Part shown: piece by piece, positions 43,730 to 52,774 of the stretch
How positions within the stretch are numbered: the first letter of the stretch is position 1
How the letters are laid out: every line of letters starts with the position of its first letter
From: Flavobacterium petrolei
Lineage (GTDB): Bacteria > Bacteroidota > Bacteroidia > Flavobacteriales > Flavobacteriaceae
Direction of reading: 5' to 3'
Assembly: GCF_003314435.2 (NCBI RefSeq)
Contig: NZ_QNVY02000003.1
Location: 372,001-436,000, forward strand
DNA: 64,000 nt
Notes under the pieces: generated by a model
What the model saw: only the letters and a program-made list of their open reading frames with translations
Database searches by the model: none
What the model was told of the DNA's origin: nothing
Made by a program: the position numbers and the translations under genes

Positions 43730-45070
43730 TTAATGAATGTTGTATTCGTCTAATTTACGGTAAAGTGTTGCAATACTAATCTCCAGCAAGCGTGCGGTCT
43801 CTGCTTTATTTCCTTTGGTGTAATTCAAAACTTTTTGAATGTGGAGTTTTTCAATACTTTGCATCGAAAAAGCAGACATTATTTTAGTGCTTTTCTCTAT
43901 TGGATGTTGCATTTCATAGGGTAAGAGATCAGTAGTAAGCGTTTCTCCGTTTACCAAAATTACGGCTCGTTCAATGATATTTTTTAATTCCCTAATATTT
44001 CCGGGCCAGTTATAGGTTTCAAGTTTATGAAGAAATTCAGCATCAATAGTCAATGTCTTTTTATTAGTTTTAGCCGAAAATTGAGACACAAAACTATGAG
44101 CCAATGGCGGAATATCTTTTATTCTTTCTCTTAAGGGCGGAATTTTAATTTCGAAAATATTCAATCTAAAATACAAATCCAAACGAAAACGGTGTTCTTC
44201 ACTTTCGGTTTTTAAATTGCGATTCGTTGCGGCAATTAACCTAAAATTTGATTTTCTGGGTGTCGTATCTCCTATTTGTATGTATTCATTGGTTTCTAAA
44301 ACCCGTAATAATTTAGCCTGCAATTCTATAGGCATTTCACCAATTTCGTCCAAAAATAAGGTTCCTCCATTGGCTTCTTCAATAAATCCTTTTTTATCTT
44401 TTAAGGCACCTGTAAAAGCCCCTTGTTTGTGTCCGAATAACTCACTTTCCAGGATTTCCTTGCTGAAAGTACTACAATTCAATGCAACAAAGGATTTCCC
44501 TACTCGGTTGCTGTTTTCATGAATGGCTTGTGCAAAAACTTCTTTTCCGGTGCCGGTTTCGCCAGTTAAAAGTACAGTAGAATCTGTTTTGGATACTCTT
44601 TTGGCCAAATCAATTACCTGTTCCAATCCTTTTGATTTTCCGATAATAGAATCAAATGAATATTTATCGGAAATTCTTTTTTGTAATTGTTGGACTTTCT
44701 TTTGCAACTGCACTTTTTCTAATGCCTTATATAACAACGGAATAATTTTGTCATTATCATCCCCTTTGACTATGTAATCAAAAGCCCCGTTTTTCATGGC
44801 TTGAACACCATCGGAAATTTTGCCATAAGCAGTTAATAAAATGACTTCTGTCAAAGGAAAAGCACTTTTTATTTTTTGTACAAAATCAACGCCGTTGCCA
44901 TCTGGAAGTTTGACATCGCAAAGAACTACATCAATTTCCTTAATTTCCATTTTTTTGAAACCCGATTTTAAATCCGATGCTTCAAAAACTTCAAATCCTT
45001 CTGATTTTATTATTCTAGCGAGCAGTCCGCGAAGTTTTTCTTCGTCGTCTATGATAAGGATGTTTTTCAA
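43730..45070 (-). CDS. Sigma-54-dependent response regulator (NtrC family) of the kdp locus
   Basis: 446 aa. Receiver 1-120 with D9/D52 (CDVKLPDGNG) and K103-like SKGDD region; AAA+ sigma-54 interaction domain with Walker A GETGTGKE, the GAFTGA loop that contacts sigma-54 (GHKQGAFTGALKDKKGF), and Walker B GGTLFLDEIGEM; C-terminal Fis-type helix-turn-helix (IEKLHIQKVLNYTKGNKAETARLLEISIATLYRKL). In enterobacteria Kdp is controlled by the OmpR-type KdpE; here the only adjacent regulator is of the NtrC type. It is separated from the operon by a terminator, so it is its own unit. The link to kdp is by position. Confidence 0.93.
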   Translation of the reverse strand: MKNILIIDDEEKLRGLLARIIKSEGFEVFEASDLKSGFKKMEIKEIDVVLCDVKLPDGNGVDFVQKIKSAFPLTEVILLTAYGKISDGVQAMKNGAFDYIVKGDDNDKIIPLLYKALEKVQLQKKVQQLQKRISDKYSFDSIIGKSKGLEQVIDLAKRVSKTDSTVLLTGETGTGKEVFAQAIHENSNRVGKSFVALNCSTFSKEILESELFGHKQGAFTGALKDKKGFIEEANGGTLFLDEIGEMPIELQAKLLRVLETNEYIQIGDTTPRKSNFRLIAATNRNLKTESEEHRFRLDLYFRLNIFEIKIPPLRERIKDIPPLAHSFVSQFSAKTNKKTLTIDAEFLHKLETYNWPGNIRELKNIIERAVILVNGETLTTDLLPYEMQHPIEKSTKIMSAFSMQSIEKLHIQKVLNYTKGNKAETARLLEISIATLYRKLDEYNIH

Positions 45071-45789
45071 AACTGACTTTATATAAATTTAATAAACAAA
45101 ATTACATCTTTGCCTCTTTAGAGAGGTTATATCTACTACTAAATTTTCATTAGCTCAACCTTAAATTTTAATCTCAACAGCAAAAAATCTATACAATTGT
45201 AAAATTTTCATACCGTATAAGGGCAAATAAATAAGGTGCTTTGATGAAAATATCAAATTTATAAAACTAAGGCACGAGTTCAAATTACAGTTTTCGCTTC
45301 AAAAATTTATGTTCAAAAAATATCGTATGAATATTCTGGGAGTGAGAAAAGGGCGCGAGAAATCCTTTTAGTTGAAAGAGCTGATAAAATCATAAATAAA
45401 CTTTTTTTCATAGAGTTGTAGCTAATTTTGTCCTCAGTATCAGTAGAATTTTCAAACTAAATCCTTTTTCATTTTCTTTAAAAAGGCATCAATAGCTGTG
45501 AAGTTCTTTCAATCAAAATTATGAGACTGTGAATTTTGCAACTAATAAAAGTAATTGTGTACGGAATAGATTTTACTAATTTCTAAATTTGTTCTGTGTT
45601 GACTGAAAATGTACCTATCGGTTTTAGAAATGGGAATAAAATAGCAATACTTATTCACTGATGTACCAACAGTACTACTTTATACTACTAAATTTGTACA
45701 GAAGTTTTTATATAAAGAAGAACATTTCAAATTATTGTAAAAACGGAAAATCCATTACTAACTATTTTAAATACTATCAACTTTCTAAT
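45071..45789. other. Long intergenic region with decayed tRNA-flank repeat
   Basis: 719 bp without an intact gene. It holds a small CCTCT/AGAGG hairpin (45113-45126), the decayed repeat described separately, and two TAAATTTG boxes (45584-45591 and 45689-45696); the second, about 94 bases before the ATG at 45790, is the likely promoter of the DUF6268 gene. Confidence 0.5.
45261..45363 (+). repeat. Decayed third copy of the tRNA-Met 3' end and flank
   Basis: ATAAAACTAAGGCACGAGTT followed by CAAATTACAG and TTTTCGCTTCAA aligns, with about ten substitutions and one gap, to the tRNA-Met 3' half; 45338-45363 (GGGAGTGAGAAAAGGGCGCG then AGAAAT) aligns to the downstream flank at 19313-19338. Both parts in the same order make chance unlikely. 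Confidence 0.5.
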
Positions 45790-46701
45790 ATGAAAAAAAA
45801 AATAATACTATTGGTATTTTTAGTACTGCCTTTTTTATGTAATGCACAAGAATACATCGATCTGTTTTCTATCAATTATGGGAAATCGCAAAAAACAACT
45901 TTTGAAAATTCATCCATTAACACGGACATAACTACATTTCAAACGAATCTTATTTTACCAATTGTTTTAAATGAAAAATATATTGCTGTTACCGGTGTAA
46001 ATTTCAGCAGCTATAACTTACAATTATTACCTAATTCTGAAAACAATCATTTATACTCTACAAATTTAAGAGCGGGTTTGAGTGTAAAACATTCCGAACA
46101 TTGGAGTGGAATATATCTTTTTTTGCCAAAAGTCGCATCTGATTATATCAATCTAAGCAGTGAAGACATTTACCTGGGCGGATTAGCTTTATTGAAATAT
46201 AAAAGAAATGAGAGTTTTGGTTATGGTTTAGGACTTTACGGCAGTAGTGAAGCTTACGGTATGTCCGTTGTTCCCATTGTTACTTTCTATTATCATAGTC
46301 CAAATAAACGTTTTGAAATAAATGCCTTTATGCCAAATGATGCAGATATCAATTATAATTTAACTGATAAAACAAGAGTAGGCGTAGATTTTCTGGGTCA
46401 TGGAAACAGTTACAAACTAACCACTGATAACGTTCGTGCTAACTATGTCGAAAATAATTCGATAGATTTTTCTACTTATGTACAACGAAGTGTTTTGGAT
46501 AAAAAAATTCTTTTACGTCTAAAAATGGGTTATTCTTTAAACCAGTTTAGAGTGTATCCAATAGATCAAAAACTTGATTTACAAATTCTAGCGTTAAAAT
46601 TTGGGGATAACCGAACTCCTATTTTAGATAACAAATCAAATACGCTCCTTTTGAAACTGGAAGCTATTTATCGTTTTGATTTGAGCAACGTTAAAAAATA
46701 A
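45790..46701 (+). CDS. DUF6268-type outer-membrane beta-barrel protein
   Basis: 303 aa from the ATG at 45790, where the signal peptide MKKKIILLVFLVLPFLCNAQ begins; the frame is open upstream but the extra 43 residues are not signal-like. Strand-turn pattern: FSINYGKSQKTTFENSSINTDITTFQTNLILPIVLNEKYIAVTGVNFSSYNLQL, GLGLYGSSEAYGMSVVPIVTFYYHSPNKRFEINAFMPND, typical of the Bacteroidota DUF6268 family. It is convergent with the TPR kinase gene and probably belongs to the outer membrane; role unknown. Confidence 0.75.
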   Translation: MKKKIILLVFLVLPFLCNAQEYIDLFSINYGKSQKTTFENSSINTDITTFQTNLILPIVLNEKYIAVTGVNFSSYNLQLLPNSENNHLYSTNLRAGLSVKHSEHWSGIYLFLPKVASDYINLSSEDIYLGGLALLKYKRNESFGYGLGLYGSSEAYGMSVVPIVTFYYHSPNKRFEINAFMPNDADINYNLTDKTRVGVDFLGHGNSYKLTTDNVRANYVENNSIDFSTYVQRSVLDKKILLRLKMGYSLNQFRVYPIDQKLDLQILALKFGDNRTPILDNKSNTLLLKLEAIYRFDLSNVKK

Positions 46702-46793
46702 ATGCAATCTCTGAGACTTCGGTTTACAAAATATGGGTTTGTTTTATTAGGTATGTTTTTTATATGTACCGTTATTTTAGACCGGAACAAACA

Positions 46794-48518
46794 TTATACT
46801 GGAAATATGATATTCACTTTAAATCCTTTCTGGAGCGCATTATCAAAAGTAAGAGTTCCGTCTATGGCCTTTACACGCGTTTCTACATTTAGGAGTCCAT
46901 TTTTTAAATTTATTTTTTCCTGTGAAACCCCGATGCCGTTATCCGTGTATTCTATCTGAATTTTTTTATCGATATTTTTAAAAGTAATTACCACCAAACT
47001 ACATTGACTATGCTTTTTCATATTGACTAACAATTCCTGAAGAGTGCGATATATTGTAATTTTTTTATTGGTTTCCAAAGCTGTATTTTGCAATACATCC
47101 AGACCATTCAGCAATATATTGACAGTATCATTACTGTAATTTGACATCATTGCTTTCAGATTGGGAACAAAATTAGGTCCAATATCAATAGAACTATTTT
47201 CTCTGGAAATATTTCGAGTTCTGGAATAAATGCTATCCAAATCATTGAGTAAGGTTTCTTTATTGTTTTCTGTAGATAAATCTTGCGTTTCCGCAAACGT
47301 CATTGTTTGGTATAGATCATTTGCCAATTCATCATGCAGTTTTTTGGAAATGCGTGTTTCAGTGTTGTACGATATTCTGATTTTTTCTCTTTTGCTTTTA
47401 GTTCTCAAAAAATTAATGATAAAAACAGAAAGGAAAACCACCAGCAATACTACAAAATACAAGAGCAGTGTACTATTTTTTTGTCGTTCTAATTGTAATG
47501 TGGTTTGTGCTTTTTGGGCAGATAACTTTAGATTATCCGCTCTGTTTTGGTCGCTGTCATATTTGATTTTAGCAAATTGATTTTTAGCATTGTTTCGGAC
47601 TTTAACAATGCTGTCATTTAACTGTATATACGCTAACGCATACTTGTTATTCCCCCGATCAAAATTATTTTTAACCAAAAAAGATAATGATTCCAGTCTC
47701 TCATCAACACTTCCAATAGCCATTGAAGTTTGATACGCTCCCAATACATATTCATTCGCCTTTTTAGAATCTTTATTTAAAAAATATTCTGAAAGATGCA
47801 AATAGCTTCCAAGAATCCCATAGGTGTCATTACTCTTCTTCCTCATAGATAGCGCTTCGTTCATTAACCGCAATCCTTCTTGATCACGACTAACCTTAAA
47901 ATAGGAATAACCAAGATTGTCTAAAACTCTCGCTTTGGTTACATTTACTGTATCTAAAACTTTAGACTTTATTACTGCTTCCAATATTTTAATGGATGTA
48001 TTGAATTCCCTTTTCTCAATATTAACGGATGCTATGTTATTTTCAATGGAAATTTTAGGCAAAGTATCCTTGGTAATACTTTTAGCTTTTTCATAATAGT
48101 ATAAGGCATCATCATAATTATAAAGTTCTTTTGAAGAAATCCCTAATTGATTATATGCGGCTGATTGATAGAGTAGATTGCCTTGTGTGTACGGTAGGGC
48201 TTCAACCAGATTTTTTTCACTACCGGAATAATCACCATAAATTTGCTGAATAATAGCCATTTGAAGTAAATTATAAGCAATTTTCAAACTATCATTTTCT
48301 ACCTCATATAATAACTTGGAACGGTTATAAAAATAAAAAGCACTATCAAACTTTTGATTTGCATAATTTGCCATACCTAAGTCCAATAATCTTCTCGCCT
48401 GTAAACTATTTTGTGAAAGCGTGTCTTCAGCCTTAGACTGTGCAGTAGTCTTGACTTTTTCTTTGCAGGAATAGAGAATAAATAGTAGTAAAAAAAGAAA
48501 AATCGGGGAACGATACAT
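46794..48518 (-). CDS. TPR-containing lipoprotein sensor histidine kinase
   Basis: 574 aa. The lipoprotein signal FLFLLLFILYSC (Cys about 17) is followed by TPR-like repeats (about 35-300: LDLGMANYANQKFDSAFYFYNRS, AAYNQLGISSKELYNYDDALYYYEKAK, VLDNLGYSYFKVSRDQEGLRLMNEAL). A membrane helix (LLLYFVVLLVVFLSVFIINFL, about 352-372) leads to a HisKA_3-like dimerisation helix with phosphoacceptor His in ISKKLHDELANDLYQTM and a GHKL domain (LQELLVNMKKHSQC, YTDNGIGV). Such kinases pair with LuxR-type response regulators; none is adjacent. It follows a small lipoprotein gene (60-bp gap). Confidence 0.87.
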   Translation of the reverse strand: MYRSPIFLFLLLFILYSCKEKVKTTAQSKAEDTLSQNSLQARRLLDLGMANYANQKFDSAFYFYNRSKLLYEVENDSLKIAYNLLQMAIIQQIYGDYSGSEKNLVEALPYTQGNLLYQSAAYNQLGISSKELYNYDDALYYYEKAKSITKDTLPKISIENNIASVNIEKREFNTSIKILEAVIKSKVLDTVNVTKARVLDNLGYSYFKVSRDQEGLRLMNEALSMRKKSNDTYGILGSYLHLSEYFLNKDSKKANEYVLGAYQTSMAIGSVDERLESLSFLVKNNFDRGNNKYALAYIQLNDSIVKVRNNAKNQFAKIKYDSDQNRADNLKLSAQKAQTTLQLERQKNSTLLLYFVVLLVVFLSVFIINFLRTKSKREKIRISYNTETRISKKLHDELANDLYQTMTFAETQDLSTENNKETLLNDLDSIYSRTRNISRENSSIDIGPNFVPNLKAMMSNYSNDTVNILLNGLDVLQNTALETNKKITIYRTLQELLVNMKKHSQCSLVVITFKNIDKKIQIEYTDNGIGVSQEKINLKNGLLNVETRVKAIDGTLTFDNALQKGFKVNIIFPV

Positions 48519-48578
48519 GACAGCAAGTTTCCCCGAAATTAGTAATTTATACTTTACAAATTTAAAATTATTTATTGA

Positions 48579-48824
48579 TTAATTTTTTTTGGGCGAGGGT
48601 GGAACTACAATTGGGTCATCACCAGGCCCTTCTGTCAAATAATAATTTGGCAAAGCAGAAATACTATCCCCTTCTTTTGAAAACAACATCTTATGCTGTT
48701 TTGGCACAAGTACTACTTTTTGGTTTTTACTGCTATTTTCTAGTTCTTCAACATCTACTGAACAAGAAGTAAAAACACAACCAAATAGAGCAAATACAGT
48801 AATAGTAATAATAAATTTTTTCAT
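48579..48824 (-). CDS. Small lipoprotein upstream of the TPR kinase
   Basis: 81 aa from the ATG at 48824 (MKKFIITITVFALFGCVFTSC); the longer frame to 49016 is not signal-like. The lipobox is around FTSCS. The mature peptide is short: SVDVEELENSSKNQKVVLVPKQHKMLFSKEGDSISALPNYYLTEGPGDDPIVVPPSPKKN, Pro-rich at the end. Found directly before the TPR kinase and likely co-transcribed, so a sensory partner is possible. No family recognised. Confidence 0.6.
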   Translation of the reverse strand: MKKFIITITVFALFGCVFTSCSVDVEELENSSKNQKVVLVPKQHKMLFSKEGDSISALPNYYLTEGPGDDPIVVPPSPKKN

Positions 48825-49167
48825 TTTTCTTTTAGAATAAAAATTAGACATGAGTATGGCTGTTCGAATTATAATTTCGAATATCATAAAGGCCATTCCA
48901 TTGTATTTTGGTTCGGGAAGTGAAGTGAGCAGAGACAGTGCGGTATGAATTTTACTTCCCAGAAAATTATTCCGAACTGTTTTTGCATCACTGTAATAAG
49001 AACTAGTTTTGTACATTTGCCCCTAGTGCATCTCAAGGCAGTAACTAATTATGAAGCAAAGAAATATAGTTTTTGAGAGGGTGTTTATATGAAATTCCTA
49101 AGATTCCTATAGATTCCTATAGTTCCCAAAAAGTCCCTTTAATTCCGATCAATTCTGATTTTGGCTT

Positions 49168-50088
49168 ATGAAAAAAAATACTTTAGAGGATTATAAAGAG
49201 GCTATTAAAGCCAAATATGAAGAGGAGAAATCAGGAGGTTATGCTAGTTTTTTAATTAATCCGTCGCGTGCTAAACTCAGAGACTTGTGTAGTATTCTTT
49301 TTACCGAAAGTAGCACCTCAGATGATTTGAGAATCTTTCGTAATTTTTTTGGATTTGATTTTAAAGAAGGTAATAGCACCGAAATAAAAAAGCAAACGGA
49401 TAAGTTTCGACCTTTAGAAACTTTCTTTAAAGGAGAGACCGATTTAACGGATATATCTGGGATAGATTTAGCTGCAATTTTGGTACGCTTTAATAAAAGA
49501 CCGATACACCGATTTTTGAAGCTAATGAATAACACTGCCGTTCAGGAAGAGAAAACTACCTATTCTATTGTAGATAAAAATGTAAATTTCACGTTTGAAG
49601 AAGAGGAAAAAAAACGGACGGTGGTTATGATTGAGGATAATCCGACAAAAAAAACGTTTATTCCGAGATTAACATTACAGCAGTTACAGCACAAGACAAT
49701 TTCAGTGCAACAATTTTTTAAAACACTATTACTATTGATGGTTTCCCTAGCTTCATTTTATGGAATTAAGGAGTTGTTCTTTCCTGCAAAGGAATGTATG
49801 CAGTGGTATAGCGACCATTATGAGCTTGTGGATTGCAGCAGTTCCGTCCAAGGAATTAGCTCAAGAAATGAAATTAAACCTATTGTCAAGGAAGAATTAC
49901 AATTGAAAAAAATAAAGGTTACCCAACAAACACCCTTTTTTCAAAAAAACAAAGCGATCGTTTGGTATTGTAAAAAAAACGATACGATAGAATATTTCAC
50001 CGCTTCGGGTTTTCATCCTGAAAATGGAAAACCATTAAAACCTATTTCACAATATATTATTGATAAATATATCAAGGTTGATTTTTAA
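49168..50088 (+). CDS. Hypothetical single-pass membrane protein
   Basis: 306 aa, not recognised as a named family. About 1-180 are cytoplasmic and charged (KKNTLEDYKEAIKAKYEEEKSGGYASFLINPSRAKLRDLCSILF...), then one membrane helix about 186-205 (TLLLLMVSLASFYGIKELFF) and an outside domain with the conserved-looking CMQWYSDHYELVDC and IVWYCKKNDTIEYFTASGFHPENGKPLKPISQYIIDKY, whose cysteines could pair outside the membrane. An orphan gene with divergent, unannotated surroundings. The layout (cytoplasmic N-half, TM, extracytoplasmic C-half) suggests signalling or anchoring, but nothing specific can be claimed. Confidence 0.7.
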   Translation: MKKNTLEDYKEAIKAKYEEEKSGGYASFLINPSRAKLRDLCSILFTESSTSDDLRIFRNFFGFDFKEGNSTEIKKQTDKFRPLETFFKGETDLTDISGIDLAAILVRFNKRPIHRFLKLMNNTAVQEEKTTYSIVDKNVNFTFEEEEKKRTVVMIEDNPTKKTFIPRLTLQQLQHKTISVQQFFKTLLLLMVSLASFYGIKELFFPAKECMQWYSDHYELVDCSSSVQGISSRNEIKPIVKEELQLKKIKVTQQTPFFQKNKAIVWYCKKNDTIEYFTASGFHPENGKPLKPISQYIIDKYIKVDF

Positions 50089-50823
50089 ACACATTTAGCT
50101 GACATATGTTTTTAAGTACTGACTAAAAATTAATGTGGTATTTAATGAAGATTAATATTCCTTTGGCACAGATTTCGCAGATTAGCCTAGCGCAATTCAT
50201 CTTGTAGGTTTAATTTTTTTTTATGCTTCCAATCTTTGGCAAAAACTCTCTTTAATAATTGCGACACTAGATCTTTCATACTAATAAAACTAAACCACGA
50301 TGACTTAAGTCCGTAGAATGGGTTTGCGCACTTAAAGTCTGCACGGTTGCAATTCTAATTATCTGCGACGTGATTCACAAATTAGCACAGATTTAATAGT
50401 GGAAGTTCGTGAAATTCGTGTCCTTTTTTTTACATGATAAAAGCCTGCTACACTACAGCAAATAGTAGGCGCTATTGTTTGGACCAATAAACCGAGACAA
50501 TAATGGCAATAAACCGGATTTGTGAATCACTCAGATACAATGCCGAACTCCATAAATCTTACTCACTCTTGGCTTATTATACTTTATGGGTAGATATGGT
50601 AGAAATCCGTTAACAACTATTTATGGCTAAAAACTAACAACGAATTTTATTCTTGCGTAGCTTTGTATAATCGAATGATCACAATAATGCCGCATTTTTA
50701 TTGAGAGCTAGCGTACCTATCAAAGAAATAGTAGTACTTGTTTGCTAAACCGGGCTACATCTTCGGGTCGGTTTTTCTGCTCCAATATTATCTTTGCGAC
50801 AAGCATCACCTAAACTAAATTTA
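50089..50823. other. Intergenic region with decayed dispersed repeats
   Basis: 735 bp, no intact gene. GGCACAGATTTCGCAGATTA (50165-50184) and a second patch with ATCTGCG, AATTAGCACAGATTT and GTTCGTGAAATTCGTGTCC (50371-50423) resemble fragments of a repeat common in flavobacterial spacers. A TATCTTTG -7 box (50789-50796) precedes the next gene. Confidence 0.5.
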
Positions 50824-51384
50824 ATGGAATCTGATACTTTTATTTTCTGCCTCGAAGCAGTTTCCGATGCAGAAACTACTACGACAACTGAAGTGGTCAA
50901 AAACTTAGAGCAACTAGCCTTTGAACGAGGCATTACCAGTATTTATAAAACCTGTGACACTATCGAAGGTTTAGAAGAAAGTTTAAATGCGCTACTCTAC
51001 GACGACCATAACTTTAAAAATTATGAAATAATCTACTTAGTCATGCAAGGCGAAGGAAACTCAATATGCCTTAATGAATATTACTATAGTTTAGAAGAAG
51101 TAGCGGAACTCTTTGAAGGGAAAATGAAAGGGAAAATAGTGCATTTTGCAAATGCAAAAGTTTTAGACTTGAACGCCGAAGAAGCACAATATTTTTTAGA
51201 TATTACGGGAGCACGCGCGATTTCAGGTTACGGAACGACTTTCAACACAGTAACCAGCAGTGCATTAGATAAAGCTTTTTTTGGCTTATTTGAAGAAGAA
51301 GATGACATCATCGAAATCGTAGAAGAATTACATCAAAAACAGTATGCCCTGTGCAAGTTACTTGATTTCCGATTGTATTATTAA
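50824..51384 (+). CDS. DUF6642 family protein
   Basis: 186 aa from the ATG at 50824 (MESDTFIFCLEAVSDAETTTTTEVVKNLEQLAFERGITSIYKTCDT); the frame extension to 50794 overlaps the -7 box and is rejected. Conserved blocks YYYSLEEVAELFEGKMKGKIVHFANAKVLDLNAEEAQYFLDITGARAISGYG and LCKLLDFRLYY match a Bacteroidota family I recall as DUF6642. The beta-alpha pattern and EIIYLVMQGEGNSI suggest a Rossmann-like or caspase-like fold, but no catalytic dyad is assigned here. Function unknown. Confidence 0.75.
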   Translation: MESDTFIFCLEAVSDAETTTTTEVVKNLEQLAFERGITSIYKTCDTIEGLEESLNALLYDDHNFKNYEIIYLVMQGEGNSICLNEYYYSLEEVAELFEGKMKGKIVHFANAKVLDLNAEEAQYFLDITGARAISGYGTTFNTVTSSALDKAFFGLFEEEDDIIEIVEELHQKQYALCKLLDFRLYY

Positions 51385-51479
51385 AGGAAAAACCACCGCT
51401 ACTTTACGTTAAAATTAATAGCATTTGATAGAAATCCAACGTAATAGTATATATTGTATTGCTCCTAAATGCTATCAAA

Positions 51480-52109
51480 ATGAAAGATCTAAAAAAATAT
51501 AGTAATAAAACAAAAGCCGCTTTTGTTTTACTCGTTATTATGTTTATAATCCTGCTCAGCAATTTTAATACCCTGCAAAATTCAAAAAAAACAAATGAAG
51601 ATATCAACACCATTTATAAAGATCGATTAGTTGTAGCTCGGTATATCTTTCAGTATGCTAATACACTTTATTTCATCAAAATAAATGCAGCAGAAAAGAA
51701 CATAACTGATTTTCAAAAAAGGGAAGAAATTTTAGCAGTTATAAAAAAGATTCAAAACATAGACAAATTATACCTTGAAACTGTTTTGACTCCAAAAGAG
51801 AAAACATATTTCATGACCTTTGTCTCTTCTTGTTCTGCTATAAATTCAGCAACGCAAAACCAAAATTGGAATCAAGTACGTTACAACAGCAATCAAGCTT
51901 TACAAACGCTGGAACAATTATCCAAAATACAAAGTACAGAAGGCAGGTCAAAATTGACACACTCCACTGCTCTACATAACGATAACAACAGTATGGGCCA
52001 ACTTCAGATTGCTTTACTCGTTATTTTAGGCGGCATTACATTGTACTTATTACTGTCCAAGAAAAATAAAATAAACATCAAAATCCCTGAATCACATAGT
52101 CTGAATTAA
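51480..52109 (+). CDS. Two-TM four-helix-bundle membrane protein (MCP sensor-like)
   Basis: 209 aa from the ATG at 51480. TM1 about 15-32 (AAFVLLVIMFIILLSNFN), a helical periplasmic region about 35-170 (TNEDINTIYKDRLVVARYIFQYANTLYFIKINAAEKN...), TM2 about 178-196 (QIALLVILGGITLYLLLS) and a short cytoplasmic tail. This is the layout of a methyl-accepting-chemotaxis-type four-helix sensor domain, but there is no HAMP or signalling domain after TM2. It may be a truncated or stand-alone sensor. No partner gene is evident. Confidence 0.7.
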   Translation: MKDLKKYSNKTKAAFVLLVIMFIILLSNFNTLQNSKKTNEDINTIYKDRLVVARYIFQYANTLYFIKINAAEKNITDFQKREEILAVIKKIQNIDKLYLETVLTPKEKTYFMTFVSSCSAINSATQNQNWNQVRYNSNQALQTLEQLSKIQSTEGRSKLTHSTALHNDNNSMGQLQIALLVILGGITLYLLLSKKNKINIKIPESHSLN

Positions 52110-52302
52110 TTACTCCCTAAGATTTAAAGTCAGTTTCAAAAAAATTGTCAGCTTCGAAATGGATTTTTTTTAAATTAAAAAAACCGCTCTACTGGAAACG
52201 GATTTAGAAAACTTGAGTTTTTTTATTTAGCATAAAGGAATTTATTTTGAAAAACCGTTCAATTGCTTTGTTATGATGCATTATAATTTAATAATTACTA
52301 AA

Positions 52303-52543
52303 CTATTTAGTTGTAATTATAATTACGCCATTAGGTGCTTGAGCACCATAAATTGATGCCGCATCCTCTTTTAAAACGCTCACATTTCTGACATTGTAAG
52401 GAAAAAGAATCCACGAATACTTTAGCATTGGAAATAGGTTTATTGCTGTAATTCATAACTTTCCCTGTTAACTTATTTTGCGCACTACTAAAATCTACAA
52501 ATAGTAATATAATAAACATTAACGATTTAGAAATCTTCTTAAT
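52303..52543 (-). pseudogene. Degraded TonB-plug/carboxypeptidase-regulatory protein
   Basis: The reading begins at ATT 52543 in place of a start codon (IKKISKSL MFIILLFVDFSSAQ), then NKLTGKVMNYSNKPISNAKVFVDS, the beginning of a carboxypeptidase-regulatory domain. After a frame change the + codons give NVRNVSVLKEDAASIYGAQA then PNGVIIITTK and stop, the C-terminal TonB-plug hallmark (SVLKDAsAxIYGxxxxNGVIIITTK). The middle of the gene is missing, so this is a lost start plus an internal deletion. 52110-52774 has nothing else recognisable. Confidence 0.75.
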
Positions 52544-52726
52544 GGTTTTTTAAAAAATTTATTAAATGTACGGAAATATTACTCTGAAAGGATTTTCTGT
52601 GGAAAACAGCAGTCGTATAATTTACTGGAATAACGATTTTTTGAACGAATGACAATTAAATCGCTATACCTCTAAAATTTAAGTAAGTATTAATTAGATT
52701 TTTTAAAATATATTTGAATTAATATT

Positions 52727-52734
52727 TACATTTG
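52727..52734 (+). promoter_or_regulatory. -7 promoter box of the Cys-rich peptide gene
   Basis: TACATTTG matches TAnnTTTG, 40 bases before the ATG at 52775. Confidence 0.5.
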
Positions 52735-52774
52735 GATTAATATCCAAAGAAAAAAAACAATTAAATAATATAAA

